Shown here one piece after another: positions 8,187 through 17,221 of a stretch of 64,000 nucleotides of DNA. Source of the stretch: Ewingella sp049889095. GTDB lineage: Bacteria; Pseudomonadota; Gammaproteobacteria; Enterobacterales; Enterobacteriaceae. Within the stretch, counting starts at the first letter, position 1, and each line of letters starts with the position of its first letter. The notes below the pieces were generated by a model. The model saw nothing but the letters and a program-made list of their open reading frames with translations. It had not been told where the DNA came from and did not search any database. The position numbers and the translations under genes were made by a program. The stretch is taken from the NCBI GenBank assembly GCA_049889095.1, contig JBLJFK010000009.1. One strand, 5' to 3'.

Positions 8187-9023
8187 ATGGTACGTATTCT
8201 TAGCCTGAACAACCCCCGCCTGGCCCTGGCCTTTGTCGATTACATGGCGACACAGGGGATAAAACTACGGGTCATAAAAGAGAGTCAGGAAGTGCAGCTG
8301 TGGCTGGACGATGAGGCCCGCTTGCCTGAAGTAGAGCAGCAGGCGGTGCTGTTTTTGGAAGATCCGCTGCACCCGCGCTATCAGGCGGCAAGTTGGCAAA
8401 CTGGCAGTACTGACGCCAATCTGAGTTATCAGCACTACTCTTACTGGCAGCGCATACGCAGCCAGGCCGGGCCGCTGACCATGGGTATGATGTTCCTGTG
8501 TATCGCGGTCTATATTCTGCAACAAATTTACGGTGATGAAAGCATCATGCGCGTGCTGGCCTGGCCGATGGACAGCAGCCAATACGCCGAAATCTGGCGC
8601 TGGTTCTCTCCCGCCTTGCTGCACTTCTCGCTGTTGCATATTCTGTTTAACTTATTGTGGTGGTGGTATCTGGGTGGCCCGGTGGAAAAACGTCTCGGCA
8701 CCGGCAAACTGTTTACTCTCACCATTGTGTCAGCATTGATCAGCGGCTGGGGACAGTCATTATTCAGCGGTATCTGGTTCGGCGGTTTATCCGGCGTGGT
8801 ATATGCGCTAATGGGCTATGTCTGGCTGACCGGCGAGTTAAAACCTGAACGCGGTATTTCTCTGCCTCGCGGACTCATGGTATTTTCGATTGCCTGGCTG
8901 GTGCTGGGTTATTTCAACGTGATGGGGCTTGCCATTGCTAATGCCGCCCACGTTTTCGGTTTGGTACTCGGCCTGCTCATGGCCTTTGTTGATACCCGAA
9001 CGTCACATAAAAAACAGAATTAG
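8187..9023 (+). CDS. glpG: rhomboid intramembrane serine protease GlpG
   Basis: A 278-residue inner-membrane rhomboid protease (E. coli 276). A cytoplasmic N-terminal domain covers about residues 1-90, then six transmembrane helices. The catalytic dyad is Ser202 in WFGGLSGVVYALMG and His255 in ANAAHVFG. The HFSLLHILFNLLWWWYLGG stretch (about 146-164) carries the conserved oxyanion His and Asn. It cleaves transmembrane helices within the bilayer. Start: ATG 8187 aligns with the family; the ribosome site (AGGGAA, 8168-8173) is rather distant. glpR starts 9 bases after its stop, so the two are co-transcribed. Confidence 0.96.
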   Translation: MVRILSLNNPRLALAFVDYMATQGIKLRVIKESQEVQLWLDDEARLPEVEQQAVLFLEDPLHPRYQAASWQTGSTDANLSYQHYSYWQRIRSQAGPLTMGMMFLCIAVYILQQIYGDESIMRVLAWPMDSSQYAEIWRWFSPALLHFSLLHILFNLLWWWYLGGPVEKRLGTGKLFTLTIVSALISGWGQSLFSGIWFGGLSGVVYALMGYVWLTGELKPERGISLPRGLMVFSIAWLVLGYFNVMGLAIANAAHVFGLVLGLLMAFVDTRTSHKKQN

Positions 9024-9032
9024 GGGATTTCG

Positions 9033-9791
9033 GTGAAACAAACACAACGCCATGACGCCATCATTGACCTGGTACGCCAACAGGGGTATGTCAGCACAGA
9101 AGAGTTGGTGGAACATTTCGCCGTCAGCCCGCAAACTATTCGTCGTGATCTGAATGATTTGGCCGAACAGAACAAAATTCATCGTCACCACGGCGGCGCA
9201 GCGCTGCCATCAAGCTCGGTGAATGCGGCATATAATGACCGTAAAGTGATGTGGTCGGAAGCGAAAGCACGTATCGCTGAACGCGTCGCCAGCCAGATCC
9301 CCGACGGGTCGACGCTGTTTATCGACATCGGCACCACGCCGGAAGCCGTGGCGCACGCGCTGCTCAATCATAAAGATCTGCGCATCGTCACCAACAACCT
9401 GAACGTCGCTACGCTGCTGAGCGCCAAAGACGATTTTCGTCTGTTCCTCGCCGGCGGCGAAGTCCGCGCCCGCGATGGCGGCATCATGGGTGAGGCAACG
9501 CTCGATTTCATCTCTCAGTTCCGCCTCGATTACGGTATTCTCGGCATCAGCGGCATTGATATGGACGGCTCGCTGCTCGAATTCGATTATCACGAAGCGC
9601 GCACCAAACGCGCGATTATCGAAAACTCCCGCTGCGTGATGCTGGTAACCGACCACTCCAAATTTGGCCGTAACGCAATGGTTAACCTCGGAAAAATGGA
9701 TCTGATCCACTATCTGTTTACCGACAAACAGCCGCCTGACAGCGTCAAGCAGATCATCGACAAGTATGACGTCCAGCTCGAACTCTGCTGA
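9033..9791 (+). CDS. glpR: glycerol-3-phosphate regulon repressor GlpR
   Basis: A 252-residue DeoR-family repressor, the same length as E. coli GlpR. The N-terminal winged HTH (residues 1-56, SPQTIRRDLNDLAEQNKI) is followed by HHGGAALPSSSV and the sensor domain (FIDIGTTPEAVAHALL, TNNLNVATLL, GGIMGEATLDFISQFRLD). Glycerol 3-phosphate releases it from glp operators. The start is GTG 9033 with AGGGG at 9022-9026, which also aligns with the family N-terminus M-K-Q-T-Q-R-H. glpD follows on the same strand after a 277-base operator-bearing gap; in E. coli glpD is divergent from glpEGR. Confidence 0.97.
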   Translation: MKQTQRHDAIIDLVRQQGYVSTEELVEHFAVSPQTIRRDLNDLAEQNKIHRHHGGAALPSSSVNAAYNDRKVMWSEAKARIAERVASQIPDGSTLFIDIGTTPEAVAHALLNHKDLRIVTNNLNVATLLSAKDDFRLFLAGGEVRARDGGIMGEATLDFISQFRLDYGILGISGIDMDGSLLEFDYHEARTKRAIIENSRCVMLVTDHSKFGRNAMVNLGKMDLIHYLFTDKQPPDSVKQIIDKYDVQLELC

Positions 9792-9984
9792 TTTATCTGC
9801 CTTTTTGGAGCGCCGCGCTGACGCTCCTGCTTTTCCCTCACCAAAACGCCCCGTCCTAAACGAACAATTTTGGAAAACCCCGCACGTAGTCGCGTTCGGT
9901 TTCGTTTCCTTCTTGCCGATTTGCTCGAAATCGACACAAAAATGTTACCTTCGTCACGCATAATTGTTTTTATTTGGTTAACGC

Positions 9985-10058
9985 TTGGCTTGTTTGACGA
10001 TTGTCGATTACAATCGTGAGCGAAAACGAACATTAAAGAGCTATTTCGAACATCTGGA
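9985..10058 (+). promoter_or_regulatory. glpD promoter with two GlpR operator-like sites
   Basis: A candidate -35 TTGGCT (9985-9990) and -10 TACAAT (10009-10014) have an 18-base spacer. Downstream, GCGAAAACGAACATTA (10020-10035) and ATTTCGAACATCT (10043-10055) each contain the CGAACAT half-site typical of GlpR operators (consensus ends CGAACATA). Tandem operators covering the start and leader of glpD agree with GlpR repression as known in E. coli; exact boundaries are inferred. Confidence 0.6.
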
Positions 10059-10068
10059 GGAAGATGAC

Positions 10069-11580
10069 GTGGAAACCAAAGACTTGATCGTAATCGGTGG
10101 CGGTATTAATGGTACCGGCATCGCTGCGGATGCGGCTGGCCGTGGGCTGTCCGTTCTGCTGCTGGAAGCGCAAGACTTGGCGTGCGCGACTTCCTCAGCC
10201 AGTTCAAAACTGATTCACGGTGGCTTGCGCTACCTCGAACACTACGAATTCCGCCTGGTCAGTGAAGCGCTGGCTGAACGCGAAGTCCTGCTGCGCCTGG
10301 CACCACATATCGCATTCCCAATGCGTTTCCGTCTGCCACATCAACCGCACCTGCGCCCGGCCTGGATGATCCGCATCGGCCTGTTTATGTATGACCATCT
10401 GGGTAAACGCACCAGCCTGCCTTCCAGTAAAGGGCTAAAATTTGGTCCGGACTCCGTGTTGAAACCTGAGCTGACCAAAGGTTTCGAATATTCCGACTGC
10501 TGGGTAGATGACGCGCGTTTAGTGGTGCTCAACGCTCAGGAAGTGGAAAAGCGCGGCGGCGAAGTGCGTACCCGCACCCGCGTGAAGCGTGCATGGCGCG
10601 AAGAAGGGATGTGGATGGTAGAAGCCGAAGATATTGATTCTGGCAAAACCTTCACCTGGCGCGCCAAAGGTCTGGTGAACGCCACCGGCCCGTGGGTCAA
10701 ACAATTCTTCGACGACGGCCTGAAGCTAAAATCCCCTTACGGCATTCGTCTGATCAAAGGTAGCCATATTGTGGTACCGCGCGCCCACCATCAGCCGCAG
10801 TCCTATATTCTGCAAAACGAAGACCACCGTATTGTGTTTGTGATCCCATGGTTGGATGAATTCTCCATCATAGGCACCACCGACGTGGAATATAACGGCG
10901 ATCCAAAAGATGTGAAGATTGATGAGAAAGAGACCCGCTATCTGCTGAAGGTGTATAACGATCACTTTAAGAAGCAGCTGACCACGGAGGATATCGTCTG
11001 GAGTTACTCCGGCGTGCGTCCGCTGTGTGATGATGAGTCTGATTCTCCGCAGGCGGTCACCCGCGATTATACCCTGGATGTTCATGACCAGAATGGTCAG
11101 GCCCCGCTGCTGTCAGTGTTTGGCGGCAAACTGACGACCTACCGTAAGCTGGCCGAACATGCCCTGGAAAAACTGACTAAGTACTATCCGAAAGCGGGGC
11201 CGGCCTGGACTAAAAACGCCGTGCTGCCGGGCGGGAAACTGGGGGGTGATCGCGATACTTACGCGGCCAATCTGCGCAACCGCTTCAAATGGCTGCCTGA
11301 GGCGCTGGCTCGTCGCTATACCCACACGTACGGCAGCCAGACCGAGTTGTTTATCGCTGATGCCACCAGCCTGGAGTCGCTGGGCGAAGATTTCGGTCAC
11401 GGGTTCTATGAAGCCGAACTGCGTTATCTGGTAGAAAAAGAGTGGGTTATCGAATTGGACGACGCTATCTGGCGTCGCACCAAGCTCGGCATGTGGCTGG
11501 ACAAAGCTCAGCAACAGCGCGTGACTGAATGGCTGGCCGCTCACAAGCAGCAGAAGAAAACGCTGTCGCTGGCGTCTTGA
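10069..11580 (+). CDS. glpD: aerobic glycerol-3-phosphate dehydrogenase GlpD
   Basis: A 503-residue FAD flavoprotein of the inner-membrane surface. It oxidises sn-glycerol 3-phosphate to dihydroxyacetone phosphate and reduces ubiquinone. The N-terminal dinucleotide fold LIVIGGGINGTGIAADAAGRG begins at residue 6. Later blocks are ATSSASSKLIHGGLRYL, FSIIGTTDVEY, YSGVRPLCDDESDSPQ and SVFGGKLTTYRKLAE. The frame runs 28 codons further upstream through the operators, but GTG 10069 has GGAGG at 10056-10060 and gives the family N-terminus (M-E-T-K-D-L), so I chose GTG. E. coli GlpD has 501 residues. It is the last gene of this + strand run and converges on glgP. Confidence 0.97.
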   Translation: METKDLIVIGGGINGTGIAADAAGRGLSVLLLEAQDLACATSSASSKLIHGGLRYLEHYEFRLVSEALAEREVLLRLAPHIAFPMRFRLPHQPHLRPAWMIRIGLFMYDHLGKRTSLPSSKGLKFGPDSVLKPELTKGFEYSDCWVDDARLVVLNAQEVEKRGGEVRTRTRVKRAWREEGMWMVEAEDIDSGKTFTWRAKGLVNATGPWVKQFFDDGLKLKSPYGIRLIKGSHIVVPRAHHQPQSYILQNEDHRIVFVIPWLDEFSIIGTTDVEYNGDPKDVKIDEKETRYLLKVYNDHFKKQLTTEDIVWSYSGVRPLCDDESDSPQAVTRDYTLDVHDQNGQAPLLSVFGGKLTTYRKLAEHALEKLTKYYPKAGPAWTKNAVLPGGKLGGDRDTYAANLRNRFKWLPEALARRYTHTYGSQTELFIADATSLESLGEDFGHGFYEAELRYLVEKEWVIELDDAIWRRTKLGMWLDKAQQQRVTEWLAAHKQQKKTLSLAS

Positions 11581-11600
11581 TTTATCACCCACACTATACC

Positions 11601-11795
<195 letters not shown>

Positions 11796-11800
11796 AAACA

Positions 11801-11828
11801 ACAAAGGCATCCAACCGGATGCCTTTGT
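11801..11828. terminator. terminator between glpD and glgP
   Basis: ACAAAGGCATCC (11801-11812) and GGATGCCTTTGT (11817-11828) form a perfect 12-bp stem with a 4-base loop. On the - strand it is followed by a T-rich stretch, so it ends the glycogen operon; it may also stop glpD transcripts. Confidence 0.8.
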
Positions 11829-11844
11829 CATATCTACGTTTCGG

Positions 11845-14292
11845 TTACAACTTGATCGGCTTAATATTCCAAATCTCGTCAGCGTACTCCTGAATGGTAC
11901 GGTCAGATGAGAAATATCCCATGTTGGCGATATTATGCAGAGTGCGCCGGGTCCACTCTTCCGGATGTTTGTAGAGTTCGTCCACTTTATCCTGAGTATC
12001 GACATAACTGCGGTAATCCGCCAGCACCTGGTAGTGGTCACCGAGGTTAACCAGCGTGTCGAACATATTACTGTAGCGCTTAGGCTCGCCGGGGCTGAAA
12101 ACGCCGGTGGCGATCTGAGTCAGCACCTGATGTAGCTCAGCATCCTGCTCATAATAAGTACGTGGGTTATAGCCGTCACGGCGTAACTGCTCCACTTGCG
12201 GCGTAGTATTGCCAAAAATGAAGATGTTTTCCTCACCAACGTGTTCGAGCATTTCGACGTTGGCGCCGTCCAGCGTACCAATAGTCAGCGCGCCATTAAG
12301 AGCGAACTTCATATTACTGGTGCCCGAAGCTTCAGTTCCGGCCAGTGAAATCTGTTCGGAGAGATCGGCGGCCGGGATGATCATCTGTGCCAGACTGACG
12401 CTATAGTTTGGAATAAACACCACTTTGAGTTTATCGCGTACGCGCGGATCTTCGTTGATAACGGCAGCAACATCGTTGATCAGGCGAATAATCTGCTTGG
12501 CCGCGTAATAGGCCGAGGCGGCTTTACCTGCGAAAATCACCGTACGCGGCACCCAGCCAGCTTCTGGGTCTTCAATAATGCGGTTGTAGCGAGTGATCAC
12601 ATGCAGCACGTTCATCAGTTGGCGTTTGTACTCGTGGATTCGCTTGATCTGCACGTCAAACAGACTTTTAGGATCCACTACCACATCCAGTTTCTGCGCG
12701 ATATAAATCGCCAGACGCTTTTTGTTCTCAAACTTTGCCTTGCGCAGCGCCTCGAGGAAACTCGGGTAGTCGATATTCTGTTTCAACTCACCCAGTTGGC
12801 TCAGGTCAGTACGCCAGTGATGACCAATGGCCTCATCCAGCACCTTCGACAGCGGTTTGTTCGCCAGACCCAGCCAGCGACGCGGCGTCACGCCGTTAGT
12901 TTTGTTGCAGAAACGGTCCGGATAGACTGTGGCAAAATCAGCAAACAGCGATTGCACCATGAGTTCGGAATGCAGTGCCGACACGCCATTGACTTTATGG
13001 CTGGCAATCACCGCCAGCCATGCCATGCGCACCTTACGGCCATGCTCTTCATCGATAATCGATACGCGTGACAAAATGCCACTGTCGCCGGGCACTTTCA
13101 CCTCAACCTCTTTGAGGAAGTGATCGTTAATCTGGAAGATGATCTCCAGATGGCGCGGCAAGATCTTGCCGATCATATCCACCGGCCAGGTCTCCAACGC
13201 TTCGCTCATCAACGTATGGTTGGTGTAGGAGAAGACTTTACTGACCGTCTCCCAGGCGTTATCCCAGCTGAATTTATGCTCGTCGATCAGTAACCGCATT
13301 AGCTCAGGAATAGAAAGCACCGGATGGGTATCGTTGAGGTGAATGGCAATCTTATCGGCCAGATTTTCATAGGTATGGTGGGTGACATAATGGCGGGTAA
13401 GAATATCCTGCACGGTGGCAGAAACCAGGAAATACTCCTGACGCAGCCGCAGCTCGCGGCCCGAGTAAGTCGAGTCATCCGGATAAAGCACCCGCGAGAC
13501 GTTCTCCGAATGGTTTTTATCTTCTACCGCCGCAAAATAGTCACCCTGATTGAATTTGCCGAGGTTAATTTCGTTACTGGCCTGTGCGCCCCATAACCGC
13601 AGCGTGTTGGTGGCATCAGTATCAAAACCGGGGATGATCTGATCATAGGCACAGGCGATAACTTCTTCAGTTTCCAGCCAGCGGGTTTTGGCTCCTTCGT
13701 GTTGCAGACGCCCACCGAAACGCACTTTATAGCGGGTGTTATGCCGCTGGAACTCCCACGGGTTGCCATATTCCAGCCAGTAATCCGGCGCTTCCATCTG
13801 CTGACCGTTAACAATGCTTTGCGAGAACATGCCGTATTCGTAACGGATACCGTAACCACGCCCTGGCAGCGCCAGCGTAGCCAGCGAGTCGAGGAAACAG
13901 GCCGCCAGACGCCCCAGCCCGCCGTTGCCGAGGCCTGGATCGTTCTCTTCGCCGATCAGCTCCTCAAGGTCAAAGCCCATCTCATCAAGTGCCTGTTTGA
14001 TGTCATCGTAAATGCCCATCGACAGCAGCGAGTTCGACAGCGTGCGTCCAATCAGAAACTCCATGGATAAATAGTAAACCTGCCGCACATCTTGCGAGGT
14101 TTGCGCCCGGTTGGAGCGTAACCAGCGTTCCACCATACGGTCACGCACGGCAAACAGCGTGGCGTTTAGCCAGTCATGCTGAGTAGCAATCGAGGGATCT
14201 TTCCCGACGATAAACATCAGCTTGTAGGCAATCGAGTGTTTCAGCGCTTCAACACTGACGGTCGGCGAAGTGTAGTTAAACGGTGAAGTCAT
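11845..14292 (-). CDS. glgP: glycogen phosphorylase GlgP
   Basis: An 815-residue GT35 PLP enzyme, the same length as E. coli GlgP. It releases glucose 1-phosphate from the non-reducing ends of glycogen in the cytoplasm. Visible family blocks: DPGLGNGGLGRLAACFLDS (active-site region), NDTHPVLSIPELMRLL, KTNGVTPRRWL, QIKRIHEYKRQLMN and TEASGTSNMKFALNGA, which contains the PLP lysine. It is the last gene of glgBXCAP, 40 bases after glgA. The terminator at 11801-11828 closes the unit. Confidence 0.98.
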   Translation of the reverse strand: MTSPFNYTSPTVSVEALKHSIAYKLMFIVGKDPSIATQHDWLNATLFAVRDRMVERWLRSNRAQTSQDVRQVYYLSMEFLIGRTLSNSLLSMGIYDDIKQALDEMGFDLEELIGEENDPGLGNGGLGRLAACFLDSLATLALPGRGYGIRYEYGMFSQSIVNGQQMEAPDYWLEYGNPWEFQRHNTRYKVRFGGRLQHEGAKTRWLETEEVIACAYDQIIPGFDTDATNTLRLWGAQASNEINLGKFNQGDYFAAVEDKNHSENVSRVLYPDDSTYSGRELRLRQEYFLVSATVQDILTRHYVTHHTYENLADKIAIHLNDTHPVLSIPELMRLLIDEHKFSWDNAWETVSKVFSYTNHTLMSEALETWPVDMIGKILPRHLEIIFQINDHFLKEVEVKVPGDSGILSRVSIIDEEHGRKVRMAWLAVIASHKVNGVSALHSELMVQSLFADFATVYPDRFCNKTNGVTPRRWLGLANKPLSKVLDEAIGHHWRTDLSQLGELKQNIDYPSFLEALRKAKFENKKRLAIYIAQKLDVVVDPKSLFDVQIKRIHEYKRQLMNVLHVITRYNRIIEDPEAGWVPRTVIFAGKAASAYYAAKQIIRLINDVAAVINEDPRVRDKLKVVFIPNYSVSLAQMIIPAADLSEQISLAGTEASGTSNMKFALNGALTIGTLDGANVEMLEHVGEENIFIFGNTTPQVEQLRRDGYNPRTYYEQDAELHQVLTQIATGVFSPGEPKRYSNMFDTLVNLGDHYQVLADYRSYVDTQDKVDELYKHPEEWTRRTLHNIANMGYFSSDRTIQEYADEIWNIKPIKL

Positions 14293-14332
14293 AGCGTTGA
14301 GTTCCCAATCAAGTAATGTCGCTTCTCAATCT

Positions 14333-15769
14333 TCATGACAGCAAGCGTTGATAAAGTGACAGATAGGCCTGAGCCGCTACCTGCCAACCGAAGTCGATAC
14401 CCATGGCGTGATGCTGAACGTGGCGCCAATGTTTTGGCCTGCTCCACAGCACAAACGCCCGGCGGATGGCGCTGCCCAAAGACGTGCCGTTCGCCTCTTC
14501 GAAAACAAATCCGCTGGCGGTACCGTCGGACAGATTTTCCAGCGCGCAGTCCACCACCGTATCCGCCAGCCCGCCGGTGCGGCGCACCAGTGGCAAAGTG
14601 CCGTATTTCAAACCATAAAGCTGTGTCAGGCCGCAGGGCTCGAAGCGGCTTGGCACCATGATGACGTCAGCACCGCCGATAATGCGGTGCGAGAATGACT
14701 CGTGATAGCCAAGCTGCACCCCCACCTGACCTGGGTTATCTGCGGCAGCGGCCAGAAACGCTTGTTGCAATACCGCGTCACCTGCACCGAGCAGCGCCAG
14801 CTGGCCGCCACGCTCAAGCAAGTCCGGCAGCGCTTCCAGCACCAGATCCAGCCCTTTCTGATTGGTCAGGCGGCTCACTACGGCGAACACCAACCGCGAG
14901 TCATCGACGTCCAGTCCCATTGCACGTTGCAAATAGGCTTTGTTGATCATCTTAGAACGCAGGTCATCAGCATCATAGCGAGCCGACAGCAATACGTCAT
15001 CACGCGGCTGCCAGATGGCATCATCCACGCCGTTAAGAATGCCCGACAGTCGGCCTTCCTGCTCACGTTCGAGCAGCAAAGATTCCATGCCATAACCGAA
15101 CTCAGGGCGCGTGATCTCTTTGGCATAGGTTGGACTGACGGTGGTGATGTGGTCCGAATAGAACAACCCGGCTTTCAGATACGATATCTGACCGTAGAAT
15201 TCCAGGCCGTGCATCTGGAAAAACTCGAACGGGATCTGCAAGTGCTGCAAATGGTAGCCGTCGAACAACCCCTGAAATGCCAGGTTATGCACGGTGAACA
15301 CGGTTTTGACCGGAATATGCCGCGAGCGCACATAAGCCGACGTCAGCCCCGCGTGCCAATCGTGCGAGTGAAGAATATCGGGTTTCCACATTCCGTCGAA
15401 ACCATTGGCCAGTTCAGCTGCCATCCAACTCAGCAGGGCGAAACGCAAATGATTATCGGGATAAGCGTAAGCAGACTGATCGTGATACGGACTGCCGGGA
15501 CGGTCATACAGTCCCGGCACATCTATGATGTAGATACCCACGCCCTGAAACACGCCGTAGCGTAGCGTCACATGTCCGGCAAAGGTATCAAGGTGGCCCA
15601 CGATCTGCGTCTCTCCGATGCCCCGTTTAATATCGGGGAAGGCCGGGATCAGCACGCGTACGTCTGTCCCCCCCGCTATTTGAGCGGCGGGAAGCGCACC
15701 CGCGACGTCAGCAAGTCCCCCGGTTTTTAATAGGGGAAACAGCTCTGAACAAACATGTAAAACCTGCAT
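14333..15769 (-). CDS. glgA: glycogen synthase GlgA
   Basis: A 478-residue GT5 glycosyltransferase (E. coli 477). It transfers glucose from ADP-glucose to alpha-1,4-glucan ends. The N-terminal nucleotide-sugar motif KTGGLADVAGALP has Lys15. DILHSHDWHAGL and VFTVHNLAFQGLF lie in the first Rossmann domain. The second domain shows VSRLTNQKGLDL and the FEPCGLTQLYGLKYGTLP catalytic loop. It lies between glgC (123 bases upstream) and glgP in the expected operon order. Confidence 0.98.
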   Translation of the reverse strand: MQVLHVCSELFPLLKTGGLADVAGALPAAQIAGGTDVRVLIPAFPDIKRGIGETQIVGHLDTFAGHVTLRYGVFQGVGIYIIDVPGLYDRPGSPYHDQSAYAYPDNHLRFALLSWMAAELANGFDGMWKPDILHSHDWHAGLTSAYVRSRHIPVKTVFTVHNLAFQGLFDGYHLQHLQIPFEFFQMHGLEFYGQISYLKAGLFYSDHITTVSPTYAKEITRPEFGYGMESLLLEREQEGRLSGILNGVDDAIWQPRDDVLLSARYDADDLRSKMINKAYLQRAMGLDVDDSRLVFAVVSRLTNQKGLDLVLEALPDLLERGGQLALLGAGDAVLQQAFLAAAADNPGQVGVQLGYHESFSHRIIGGADVIMVPSRFEPCGLTQLYGLKYGTLPLVRRTGGLADTVVDCALENLSDGTASGFVFEEANGTSLGSAIRRAFVLWSRPKHWRHVQHHAMGIDFGWQVAAQAYLSLYQRLLS

Positions 15770-15892
15770 TCGCGCTCCTGAATTATCATCACCACCACGG
15801 GGTTATTACCGGGGAGATGAGCAAACATTATCGGGGCAGACGTCAACAAACTCCCTGTTGCACCATCCCGGATCTCTGGAACTAATACGTTT

Positions 15893-17170
15893 TTACAATT
15901 TCGCCAGCATGGTGCGGGTGACTAAAACAACGCCGCCCTCTGAGCGATAAAAACGTCTACTGTCTTCATCTGCGTTTTCGCCAATCACCATGCCTTCGGG
16001 AATATGACAGGCACGGTCGATAACACAGTTACGTAAGCGACATGAACGGCCAACGTTGACGTCCGGCAGCAGTATGGTCGAATCAATATTGCAAAATGAG
16101 TTCACCCTCACGCGAGGGAATAGCACGGCGTTTACCACCACCGAACCCGAAACGATGCAGCCACCGGCAACCAAAGAGTTCATGGTCATGCCGTGGCTAC
16201 CGGAGCGATCCTGCACAAACTTGGCCGGAGGCAGCGGTTCCATGTGGGTGCGGATCGGCCACGAACGATCGTACATATCCAGTTCAGGCGTCACAGATGC
16301 CAGATCCAGATTGGCCTTCCAGTACGCATCGAGCGTCCCGACATCACGCCAATACGGCGGTAACTCAGTGTTTTGCGTCACGCAAGACATGCTGAAAGGA
16401 TGCGCCCAGGCTACGCCCTCTGCGGTAATTTTCGGCAAAAGATCCTTGCCGAAATCGTGGCTGGACCCCTCCTTGGACATATCCTCTTCAAGCAGGCGGA
16501 ACAGGTAATCAGCATTAAAAATGTAGACCCCCATACTCGCCAGCGCCATATCTGGCTGTCCGGGAATGCAAGGCGGGTTCTGCGGTTTCTCCAGGAAGCC
16601 GTTGATTTGATAATTTTCCCCGACATCCATGACGCCAAATTCACTGGCTTCCGCCAGCGGCACGGCCAGACAAGCGACGGTGCATTCACCGCCCTTTTGC
16701 ACGTGATCCACCAGCATGCGCGAGTAATCCATCTTGTAGATGTGATCCCCGGCGAGGATCACCACGTACTCAGCCTCATAGCGACGGATGATATCCAAAT
16801 TCTGATAAACGGCATCGGCGGTACCTTTGTACCAATGCTCGGTACTGTGGCGCTGCTGAGCGGGCAGTAAATCCACAAACTCATTCATCTCTTCATTAAA
16901 AAATGACCAGCCACGCTGAATATGTTGAACCAACGTATGTGACTGATATTGAGTAATAACGCCGATGCGACGAATGCCTGAATTGAGACAATTCGACAGC
17001 GCGAAATCGATGATGCGGAACTTCCCTCCAAAATGAACCGCAGGCTTGGCGCGGGTAGCGGTTAAATCCTTAAGACGTGAGCCCCGCCCCCCGGCCAGGA
17101 TCAGCGCGACGGACTTCAGGGGTAACTGCCTTGCCAGCATTACCGGATCTCTGTTCTCTGTTGTGCTCAT
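15893..17170 (-). CDS. glgC: glucose-1-phosphate adenylyltransferase GlgC
   Basis: A 425-residue ADP-glucose pyrophosphorylase (E. coli 431), the committed step of glycogen synthesis from glucose 1-phosphate and ATP. The N-terminal nucleotidyltransferase motif LILAGGRGSRLKDLT is followed by KPAVHFGGKFRIIDFALSN, the allosteric fructose-1,6-bisphosphate lysine region. WYKGTADAV and ILAGDHIYKMDY form the catalytic pocket. The C-terminal left-handed beta-helix (GSHGMTMNSLV onward, with hexapeptide-type repeats) is complete. The extreme C-terminus ends TRTMLAKL and is a few residues shorter than E. coli. It starts 51 bases after the glgX stop. Confidence 0.97.
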   Translation of the reverse strand: MSTTENRDPVMLARQLPLKSVALILAGGRGSRLKDLTATRAKPAVHFGGKFRIIDFALSNCLNSGIRRIGVITQYQSHTLVQHIQRGWSFFNEEMNEFVDLLPAQQRHSTEHWYKGTADAVYQNLDIIRRYEAEYVVILAGDHIYKMDYSRMLVDHVQKGGECTVACLAVPLAEASEFGVMDVGENYQINGFLEKPQNPPCIPGQPDMALASMGVYIFNADYLFRLLEEDMSKEGSSHDFGKDLLPKITAEGVAWAHPFSMSCVTQNTELPPYWRDVGTLDAYWKANLDLASVTPELDMYDRSWPIRTHMEPLPPAKFVQDRSGSHGMTMNSLVAGGCIVSGSVVVNAVLFPRVRVNSFCNIDSTILLPDVNVGRSCRLRNCVIDRACHIPEGMVIGENADEDSRRFYRSEGGVVLVTRTMLAKL

Positions 17171-17221
17171 GGCTGACTCCTTGCATAACTGTGCTGATTT
17201 TCCTGCCTGCGTGCTGTTTTG

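Noticed and set aside
9985..10068. Upstream extension of glpD to 9985
   Set aside because: It covers the promoter and GlpR operators; GTG 10069 has GGAGG and aligns with GlpD of other species.
14702..15565. 287-codon + ORF antisense to glgA
   Set aside because: A shadow of the clear glgA coding frame with no recognisable domain.
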